From positions 657,199-721,198 of the forward strand of contig JASJFT010000003.1 of NCBI GenBank assembly GCA_030770425.1: 64,000 bases of DNA. Reading direction: 5' to 3'. The translations under genes were made by a program, and so were the position numbers. The stretch comes from Darksidea phi (Eukaryota; Ascomycota; Dothideomycetes; Pleosporales; Lentitheciaceae). Positions 55,757-64,000 of this stretch are shown here, piece after piece. Below the pieces are notes generated by a model, which was given only the letters and a program-made list of their open reading frames with translations, was not told the DNA's origin and did not search any database. Within the stretch, counting starts at the first letter, position 1. Each line of letters begins with the position of its first letter.

Positions 55757-57463
55757 TGGGGCGGTTGTTTGCGGGTGGAGGAGTTGGACGATAACTTTGA
55801 GGAAAGCGACCGCCAAGCCAATGTCGGCGTCGCCGTGTCCGACCCTTGAAACCTATCACAATGCCGGCCGATTCAACATTTTATACGCCCGCATTTTCTA
55901 CCTAGGCACGTGTGTAAGATGCAAAACTTGCCAAAAATGCACGAAAAGTTTTCAGGGTTCCAAGCGTAATTTAGCATTCAGCGCGGTGCGGTTCGTTCAT
56001 CTGTTGCCTCACGTAGGCTGCTACTGAGTATACGTTCCAGGTATGTGTAATACCTATAAGGTTCAGAGCTAATGCTCTGACGTCTCTGGCTGTAGTCGCC
56101 CTTGATGCGCCCATTAATTTTCCACCGCTACCGCTCCTCGACTCTATCCTTGCACCGCCGTCGAAGAGCTCGCCGATCCACGAGCGTCGCCTTAAGCGAA
56201 TCGGCTCCGTGGTCGGTCTTCGTTGTTGAGGGGGGCTCGGTGGAGGATAACAGATCGCGGGTTTGGTGCTTCTTTTGGGGAGCTACGATAAGTTAGTTAG
56301 TTCGACACTTGGTAGCACGCCGAAGGGTCGTACTCGGATAGAGATCATTGAGAAGCTTTCTACACGAATACCAGTCCTTATCTGCCATTTCCTGAGGGGG
56401 TTCGGGCTCTTGGAGAGCTGCTAGTACTTCATTTTCTGTTGCTAGAATCGCTGCTGTGCAGGACATAATTGGGGTATTGCGGAATTGTTCCTGAAGATGG
56501 ACTGTTATGTGATGGTATTGTATTGCGACAAGCAAAAGGTTAACCTAGAGGCTATCCGGTAGTAGATAATGGAAGGAGGAATAGAAGCTCGTGAAATGGG
56601 CGTAACCCTGGTTCGCACTTCCCTCGCAAACACTCAGATTCAGAACTGAACCTGGTGTTCATTGGGCGGATGGACTCGGCATGCCTATTTCAAATGCAAA
56701 GTATTAAAGAAGGTTGGCTCTCAACACCATAACTGTCACATGAAACCGGCCGCACTGCTGGCCATCGGAACAGGCAAAGCGTCCTGCGATGTCGCAAAAG
56801 CGTATGGTTCGAGAACCCTCCGGAATATCCCTCATTGCGCAATAATCCATCGTTGGGCGGTTCACGAGAGACGCGGTCCACGAGAGACGCGGTCGATAGA
56901 TGCGCGAATTAGAGCCTTGAAATTACGCGAAACGGCTCCGAATCACCTATAAACACATATTAAAATCGTCCGCAGGAGTACTCTAAGAACAACAGCTGTA
57001 CAGTGCCCAAGACGCGACGGCGACGGAGCACCCGACAAGTAAACGCCCCCGCTCAAACCCCGCAAGCACCACCACCTCACCAGGCGAGCACGCCGCACTA
57101 GCCAAGTCCGCCCTCTCCCTAGGCGGGCCGACCCACCGCCACATACCATATACGGCTTGTTGGGGGCAGAGCGTTGAGAGGGCCAACTGTGGTTGCGAGG
57201 CAGCACCACCGATACAGCGCCCACTAATACACTGCGCACTTTCCCGCCCAGCTTATAAAAACCCCTCTTCTTAAATTCCACTACTCACTCATCATCACTC
57301 TTCATTCACCCTTTACTCACCTATTATTCGCCCTTCGTTCACACCCATATCTTGTCTCAAACAAACTTCTCCGGCACCCACTCCGACTCCCCCAAAATAC
57401 ATAGCGCTCTCCAAGTCTATTTTACCATACAACGGGGAACACAATTCATCGACCTCGACTTAG
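55757..57463. other. Intergenic, no supported gene
   Basis: Short ORFs only (for example minus 56293-56535). A small direct repeat (CGAGAGACGCGGT twice) lies at about 56863-56893. The stretch is otherwise unremarkable. Confidence 0.35.
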
Positions 57464-57666
57464 TTGCGTCACGCCGTGGATGCGACATCGCTCTCTGTCA
57501 TCCCAAAGTTACTCCAGGTCACGTTTCCCGCTCTCGAGTCTATGCCGGTCCTTCTCCCCAACGACAACGCGACATTGTACGATAGCATCAAGACAGTGTG
57601 CGATGTGAACCTCGGTGTACCAACCATTTGCAGCATCGCAAGCAAATTCACTAAGGCAAAAGGACA
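57464..57666 (+). pseudogene. Argonaute-like fragment (MID/PIWI boundary)
   Basis: The plus frame reads MPVLLPNDNATLYDSIKTVC, then DVNLGVPTICSIASKFTKAK. This is the pattern of the Argonaute region where a beta strand with a VxLP start is followed by Y..IK..CD..LGV.T.C. After about 57666 the expected ALKFNLKLGG does not follow in any frame I tried. There is no PAZ or PIWI catalytic region nearby. The open frame continues to 58513 only because it runs into the antisense of an rRNA fragment. A fragment, not a gene. Confidence 0.5.
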
Positions 57667-58196
57667 ATGGAGCACCATGTTCCACCTCATTACCACGCTC
57701 AGCCGAGTAACGCCTCCGACAAGGGTTTCTGAGACGTACGACAGCACATACATCTCCTATTCCTCCGCTTCCATGCAAGGCGCCGAACAGATACGTGCGG
57801 TGATGGAAAGAAAGGTCTTTGAGGAGATACGATTCTGCACATATCGCAACGTGGGAGGATTCTTTGAGAACTGTTTCGAGGGGAAAGACTGGACGCGACG
57901 TTTGGACGTCTATGAGCGATCAAGCACCGACACGTCGATGGTGCATGGATCCAGTTACCTGGTTCGCCCGTGGAGGCTAAAGTTCTGGACCGGTGGTTCC
58001 GATTCCAGGACGACTTCCTCTCGGAGGAACGCTGCATCATTCATTCCTCTGTTACCGTACCCCGTGGTTTTCCCACGGGCCCCCAGCCAGTTCCCCGGAT
58101 TGGGTGTGAAGGGCGTTAGGATGTCCCCGTCAATTCGAAAGTGTCGCCAGCTACTGTTTCCGGCTGCAAAGGCTTTCGCTGGATGTGCGAAGAATG

Positions 58197-58318
58197 AACC
58201 TTGTTACGACTTTTACTTCCTCCAAATGACCGAGTTTGACGAACTTTCCGGCTCGGGGTGGTCGTTGCCAACCTCCCCAAGCCAGTCCGGGGGCTCACTG
58301 AGCCATTCAGTCGGTGGT

Positions 58319-58352
<34 letters not shown>

Positions 58353-58564
58353 ATCAACGCATGCTGCATTCCTCGTTTAAGAGCGATAATTGCAATGCTC
58401 TATCCCCAGCACGACAGGGTTTAACAAGACTACCCAGACCTTCCGGTCAAGGAAAAGAACTCGTTGGCTCAACGTCACGGTTCATATCATTCTGCAAGCA
58501 CCGGACATCGTGATTTCAGTCCGTGGAGCGCGCGTGCGGCCCAGAACATCTAAGGGCATCACAG
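58197..58564 (-). rRNA. Fragment of 18S rRNA (3' domain), degenerate
   Basis: The plus strand reads as the reverse complement of the nuclear small-subunit rRNA 3' end: CCTTGTTACGACTTTTACTT, then GCGACGGGCGGTGTGTACAA, AGGGCAGGGACGTAATCAAC and CTATCCCCAGCACGACAGGG, then after about 46 foreign bases (58470-58515) GAGCGCGCGTGCGGCCCAGA up to 58564. There is a deletion near 58360 and many transitions. The last about 30 nt of 18S and the flanking spacers are absent, so it is a stray copy and not part of a functional rDNA unit. Confidence 0.9.
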
Positions 58565-58683
58565 TATAGAACGGGTAGCGGAAAGGAGAGACTCGCAGCT
58601 TCGCTTTGCTGCCGTATGCACCTTCCACACCAGGGCCAGAACATGGGCGAGAGGACGTCGCAACTGTAAGACAACGAGCCCGA

Positions 58684-59493
58684 AGTTACAGCCACGCAAC
58701 CGGAGGGCGGCGTCGCCACAGGCACGTCGATGTATCGCTGCCTCTACCCCCCGTTTACAGAGGAAGCCCTTGAGTACACTAATAGCGAGTCTGGTGATCT
58801 CGATCACCTCATCCTTGCTGATCCCAAAAAGTAGTATAGGGTACGCCTGCTCGAGGTCGGAGAACGGGAGGGCTATCTGGGTATAGTAGCCTATTATCAG
58901 TTCTGTGTCGAGCTGCTTGCTGCGCTAGGTCGGATAGATACCGGAATAATCGAGGAGCAGGGTAACAGCCTATAACGGCTTCCAAACGCCTGCTTCTACC
59001 CAAACGGCGACAAGACCTTACCCCGGAGGACGAAGTCTTAAGTACTCTACCCTCGAGTACTTCGACGACTGGAAAGGCGAGGTCATGCGTGTGTTCGAAC
59101 TGGCACGGCTGAACTGTTGAGCGAGTTGCCGGTGGAGAGCTGCCGGCGGGCGGAGGAGTCAAGAACCAGGGAGAGGAGGCGGCCGTTATTAAGCCTACAC
59201 ACCGCGGGCACACAATGAAGCCGCTGCATGCTGTTACCCTGCTCCTCGATTATTCCGGTATCTATCGACACCGAGCTGATAATAGGCTACTATGCCTAGA
59301 TAGCCCTCCCGTTCTCCGACCTCGAGCAGGCGTACCCTATACTACTTTTTGGGATCAGCAAGGATGAGGTGATCGAGATCACCAGACTCGCTATTAGTGT
59401 ACTCAAGGGCTTCTTCTGTAAACGGGGGGTAGAGGCAGCGATATACCGACATGCCTGTGGCGACGCCGCCCTCCGGTTGCGTGGCTGTGATGG
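58684..59493. repeat. Large inverted repeat, about 230-bp arms
   Basis: Left arm 58684-58910 is the reverse complement of 59266-59493 with few mismatches. A further inverted pair (58925-58980 and 59217-59272, core GGAATAATCGAGGAGCAGGG) lies inside, leaving about 230 bp of loop. Both arms read, away from the loop, the same protein segment: PILLFGISKDEVIEITRLAI, then SVLKGFFCKRGVEAAIYRHA. So a piece of one gene was duplicated in opposite orientation. A transcript would fold into a long hairpin. The gene is unknown. Confidence 0.9.
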
Positions 59494-60593
59494 AAGTTAT
59501 GGGGCTATGGATCGATGGTATAGCGGCGGACGAGTTTCAAAATGGCTGGATCGCGAGATGGAGGTGATGTCGCAGGTTGGAGAGCTAGCTGCGTGGATGG
59601 GTAGAGCAATTGATGAGACTATGAAGGGAGAGGGCTGGAATTGATATTTAAAAATGCGATTTGAGACTCAAGGATTTCTGATGCGAATAACACGTCCTAC
59701 CACCAACACAAGGAAATAACTACATTGTAGTATAGATTATAACCTATCCGTTCTTATGTTTGACTGCAGCTATTGTTCTCTTGCTTGGGAGCTTTGCGGA
59801 AGGCGCGGAGCCCACTGCAGGAACTGTGGCATTTGGGTCAGAAACAATGGTATTTCGGTCCATTTCCGCCGCACGGCCACATTGGTGGTAGTGTATTGGA
59901 AACCGTCACGGTGAGCGGAGCGGACGGCACGCAATGGAAAAGATTATGGGATTGAACTGAGGTTGTACTATCTAGGAGCTACAGAAGGTATAGGTGCGCA
60001 GGCACAAACAACGCTAGCCCTAGATAGGTGGAAGGCAAGTCGCAACCACGCCATAGTAGGAGCAATTATCTCGTAAGGTAAGAGCTATAAACCGTGACAG
60101 AAACAGTAGTAGATGGGGAATATTACGCCAAGCAGTGGTAAGGCGGTCTTTTGCCGATTGCTAGATCTATGGCTGTGCGGCGCCTTTGCCAAGCGCCCAA
60201 GGATACCACAAAATCCGAACTCTGGATTTGGGAGTAGGGTTGAGGCACTGAAGACCCCAGCGCTTGTTTAGTCAGCTCACGTACGATCGGTCTAACACAC
60301 GATCATATCTACCTTGATAACCTCCGTGAGACAACTATATACCATCGCATCGCGCTTGAGCTCCGCAGAGCGACCGGGCATCTTTGTTTTTGGCCCTCAA
60401 GACGGCCGGTTGCCCTTCTAACAGCAAAGATATGATGGGCTAACGAAACATATAGAGGGTACTATAGTTAAATATCACAATTACCCTACATTCTCCTACG
60501 AAATGTAGGGTAGAAAGGAAACCTATTTCACACCCCTTGTTTAAATGAACGACTATGTTGCCTGATTGATGCGGCCATTACCGTTTGCGTTAC
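59494..60593. other. No supported gene
   Basis: An extension of the right inverted-repeat ORF to 59644, then AT-rich DNA. No recognisable gene. Confidence 0.35.
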
Positions 60594-60670
60594 TCTTTGT
60601 TGTGTTGCTTTAATAGTAGAACCACTTTCGTGTGGCCGCTGTCAGAAGCAGCCTGTAGCGCGTTGCTATC
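60594..60670 (-). other. Ankyrin unit continuing past the stop codon
   Basis: Beyond the TAG (60671-60673) the same frame reads DSNALQAASDSGHTKVVLLL and then a short basic end (KQHNKE) before TAA. In the other repeats the stop position is TAC (Tyr) in GGYYSNALQ. The simplest reading is that a TAC changed to TAG and cut off the last repeat and the C-terminal tail. Confidence 0.65.
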
Positions 60671-63094
60671 CTACTTGCCTTGTACGTTAATGTCTGCTTC
60701 TTTTTCTAGGAGTAGCTTAACCACCTCTGGGTGGCCGCTATCAGAAGCAGCTTGCAGCGCGTTGCTATAGTACCCGCCCTGTGCGTCAATATCCGCCCCC
60801 TTCTCTAGAAGTAGTTTAACCACCTCCGTATGGCCGCTATTAGAAGCAGCCTGCAGCGCGTTGCCAGGGTACCCGCCTTGTGCGTTGATGTTCGCCCCCT
60901 TCTCTAGAAGTAGTTTAACCACCTCCATATAGCCGCCATCAGAAGCAGCCTGCAGCGCGTTGCCATAGTGCCCGCCTTGTGCGTTAATGTCTGCCTCTTT
61001 TTCTAGTAGTAGCTTAACCACCTCCGTATGGCCGCTCCTAGAAGCAGCCTGCAGCGCGTTGCCATAGTACCCGCCCTGTGCGTTGATGTTCGCCCCCTTC
61101 TCTAGAAGTAGCTTAACTACCTCCGTATGGTCGCCCCTAGAAGCAGCCTGCAGCGCGTTGCTATATAGCCCGCCTTGTGCGTTGATGTTAACCCCCTTCT
61201 CTAGAAGTAGCTTAACCACCTCCGTATGGCCGCTCCTAGAAGCAGCCTGCAGCGCGTTGCCATATCTCCCGCCTTGTGCGTTGATGTTCGCCCCCTTCTC
61301 TAGAAGTAGCTTAACCACCGCCATATAGCCGCCCCAAGAAGCAGCCTGCAGCGCGTTGCCATAGTGCCCGCCTTGTGCGTTAATGTCTGCCCCCTTCTCT
61401 AGAAGTCGCTTGACCACCTCAATATCACTGGCATTGCAAGCATCGTGCAGGTCCGTACCGAATTCGTGCTTCCGATCAACTAAGGCGACTCTTCGGGTCA
61501 CCAGCAGATCACTCTTTGGAATGCGGGCGACCAAACTGTCTTCGGAGCACAGCTCTTGAGTCTGGCTACTCTCGTTCGTGAACATATCGGTTTGCTTCTC
61601 CGGTTTTGCGTCAAGAACAGGTGGCGGCTTCAAGACGTCCTACTTCCCTAATGGTTAGCATTGGTCCCGATCTCGGCTCAAGGCGGGGAAATTCACATCT
61701 TGGAATACGGGAGAAATGATTCCGGTCGTTGTCTCATGGTCTGTCTCTCGCCGCTCTTCGCCACGCATTCCGGGTTCATCGTCAGGCTCATCGGAGTTCT
61801 CCACCCATTCGGCAGCGCATTCGTGGCAAGCAAATGGATACCGAGCATGCATTGTATCTCTTTCCAGCCAGCTCCATAGCTCGTAGACTGTCGGTCTCTT
61901 GGTTCCTTCCTCTTCGAGGCCAGCCCTGATCCAGTTGAGCGGAATTGAGTTGCCATCTTGACCATGACTGATTGTTCGAAGGTGATCGATCCACTCTCTG
62001 ATCCTGCGTAGGCATTTGCAGTAACATGAAGAATTCTGTGCTCCATCGCCGTCCAGGAATCCGCGGAGGTCCCCGATCGTCTTGTCGTTCATTCGTGTTA
62101 CCATCTCCAGAAAGACTGCGGCCAGGGAAAATATGTCGGAAGAGCTATTCCTATCCTTCCAGTCCGCGACCTCCGGCGCACAGTACTGAGGCGTGAACAT
62201 TGCGGGCCGGCCTTTGGTGGTGCTGTGATCGGTCTGCGAGTAATCTAGCGCAATACCGAAGTCTGTATACAGGACGACGCGCTTTTTGATTAGGATATTC
62301 TTCGGCTTGATGTCCTTGTGGCGGATCTTTTCATCGTGTATCGCCTTCAGGCCAGATACGAGACAACCAAAGAGGATCCGGAGGTCCGATTTTCGGTCCG
62401 GATCCATCTCGCTGTGCATGAAACCCTCCAAGTCGCCTTCTGCAACGGTGCCCATTATAATGCCGATGTACGTCCTCTCAGTAAAGCTGCCTATAACTTT
62501 GACAATGTGACGATGGCTGACCTTCTTTGACGTGTTGAGCTCCTTTATAAAGTTGCCTATGGCGAGTTTGTCTTTGTCAAACGTCTTCCTCCGCAGTAGA
62601 AGCTTCACTGCATAATGCCTCTGACTCAGCTTGCTGAAGGCCTTGTGCACCCGAGCACAGCCTCCTTGCCCAAGGCAAGGGCCAATTTCGAGCTGGGCCG
62701 CGGCGACTGACTTGATGGAGAGATGCGTGCCACGTTCGAGGTCCAAGATTTTGGTCACGACAAGGCTCTGAGCATCCAAGAATCTGGCCTTTACGCCAGG
62801 TGGAAGCCTAGGGGGAAGATTGTCATCGGTGTATGGGATCGAGACGTCTACGATGCCATCCTTGATGAGGTCATCCAAGAACCGCGCCGCCGGCGCTTGA
62901 ATCAAGCGAAGAATAGCGTATGTTCGCACAACCCTGCTCCACTCTAGTTTGCCGTTGTTCTCGAGGATCTCGGATATACGGTCGAAATCAGAGTCGGTAA
63001 ACGGTGTTTGACGTCGGGAGCCGCCGTCCTCATTTACAGGGAAGAGCCTCAGAAGGTCCCCTTCGTATTCCCATCCATTCGCGGACATGTCCAT
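60671..63094 (-). CDS. Protein kinase-ankyrin repeat fusion
   Basis: I join exon 63094-61697 and exon 61639-60671 over a 57-nt intron (GTGAAT...GCTAAC...GTAG) that removes two in-frame stops; this gives 788 aa. The first part is a Ser/Thr kinase: loop GQGG (142-145), Lys164, HKD (259-261 in IRHKDIKPKNIL), DFG (278-280) and APE (306-308). The second part has eight ankyrin repeats of 33 residues, each near GGYYGNALQAASRSGHTEVV KLLLEKGANINAQ in two halves, with very high identity between copies. Both halves are on the minus strand without another promoter between them. Such kinase plus repeat proteins resemble fungal NLR-like/self-recognition receptors. If the intron is not used, two separate genes or a broken gene result. 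The role in non-self recognition is an inference. Confidence 0.72.
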
Positions 63095-63533
63095 AGCAGA
63101 GAAAGAATGAAAATGGCGTCGATAGAGATGCTAACTAAGAAGAATTAGGCGGCGTGATGGAGATGTGGGACTGCAGATCGATGGACGGGGAAATTCAGGT
63201 GACAGCAACGATTACTTTTGCGGAGTCCGCAGGTCAGCCGCCACGTGTCGGACCTCAGCTGACGGATTTGGCAAGCCGCATCACAAGAGATGGTCAGCCG
63301 AAATATTTGCCGTAAAATGCATTACACGGATGTAGTGTTATAAACATAAGAAGGGCAGAGTCATCTCGCATTAGCCAGGATTGTTTCCGCTGAAGACGAG
63401 GCCGCCACGCGAGTACATCGGCCCTCGTGTCAAAATGTATCGTGTGTCATATCGCAATTGGAACGCCACTTAGCGCTACCCGATAGGATTTATTCAAGAG
63501 CCTCGAATAGTAAGTAGAGCATCTATCGGCACA
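63095..63533. other. Intergenic, promoter side of the kinase-ankyrin gene
   Basis: No recognisable ORF or RNA. Confidence 0.4.
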
Positions 63534-63830
63534 CTACGCCACTAACCCATACATCACCGCCAGTACGCTGAACGAAGTGAAGGCTAGCATTACGGCCACG
63601 CGCGCATCGATCGCTGCGTAGGAGGGTGGCGGAGATAACTTTGGGGCTTCAGCGGTCTGACCCGTCGACCGCTCGACTCATTCCGATATCACTAGACATA
63701 GGCTTCAACCATAGCATCGGTCACATACTACACCGCATCATCTGTGCTGATGTTATACAACAAACCAACTTTCGGTAGCATAGGAACCGGCCACATAAGA
63801 CTGGGAATATCATGATAATCGAGCGATTAC
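63534..63830 (-). pseudogene. Broken 3' end of a membrane-anchored protein gene
   Basis: Minus strand 63677-63534 reads STGQTAEAPKLSPPPSYAAI and then a hydrophobic C-terminal anchor (VAVMLAFTSFSVLAVMYGLV) and stop. Upstream (about 63830-63700) a further coding-like piece reads MWPVPMLPKVGLLYNISTDD with stops after it. The pattern is the end of a tail-anchored protein whose remaining part has decayed. Family unknown. Confidence 0.4.
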
Positions 63831-64000
63831 CGATCCGAACTAGTGTCAAACAGCCCCACACGGTAAATTTAACCTGCGTCGAGCCGGCGCGGCCCGACAC
63901 GCGGTTAGAAGAAAAACGCCCCCCTCAATAGATTCTGCCCCACCCAAAATAATGCCACCAACTTTTCAACTCAACACAACTCCACAACAGTACTGATATA

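Noticed and set aside
57464..58513. A 349-codon plus-strand ORF as a single gene
   Set aside because: Its last 105 codons are the antisense of an 18S rRNA fragment, and only the first 65 codons look like protein (Argonaute-like). The length is accidental.

Overview
The window looks like about 64 kb of nuclear DNA from a filamentous ascomycete. Evidence: short spliceosomal introns of about 48-115 nt with a recognisable branch point (CTAAC-like), an intron-containing tRNA-Phe, and fungal gene families (P450s, PDR-type ABC transporter, SRPK-like kinase, secreted M28 peptidase, mitochondrial DUF5321/Ina17-like protein). I infer Dothideomycetes from the family mix; that is not proven. Intact genes are sparse and separated by AT-rich decayed DNA, pseudogenes and dispersed repeats, which suggests an accessory or subtelomere-like region.

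Layout. 1-4.6 kb: AT-rich relics, two copies of a dispersed repeat and one small possible gene. 4.6-12.8 kb: one intact three-exon P450, then a decayed P450 and a decayed PDR/ABCG transporter with a broken BTB/POZ-like gene inside it; this looks like the remnant of a metabolite or detoxification cluster. 13.6 kb: tRNA-Phe. 15.4-16.6 kb: a 31-bp tandem repeat and an ankyrin-like gene. 20.0-22.7 kb: a conserved small fungal gene behind a duplicated core promoter, and an APH-fold phosphotransferase. 24.8-26.8 kb: an arginyl-tRNA synthetase pseudogene with several stops and frameshifts.

28.1-44.0 kb: an intronless superfamily-1 helicase gene (1549 codons) whose upstream region is duplicated near 43.8 kb, an SRPK-like kinase, a broken unknown gene, and a GC-rich mosaic of repeats enclosing fragments of other genes, including a SNF2-like helicase piece. 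46.8-55.8 kb: the gene-dense, conserved stretch, with a secreted M28 aminopeptidase, an acidic protein followed in frame by a separate ORF, a secreted alkaline phosphatase with a 22-nt micro-exon, and the mitochondrial protein. 57.4-60.6 kb: an Argonaute-like fragment, an 18S rRNA fragment and a large inverted repeat. 60.6-63.1 kb: a gene that I reconstruct as one protein kinase-ankyrin fusion with nearly identical ankyrin repeats, followed by a broken C-terminal fragment of another gene.

The intact metabolic and secreted genes do not form one obvious pathway. The helicase, its duplicated upstream region and the mosaic may be related as parts of a repetitive accessory unit. Exon boundaries were derived by hand from splice signals and frame continuity; no homology search was run, so family names rest on recalled motifs.
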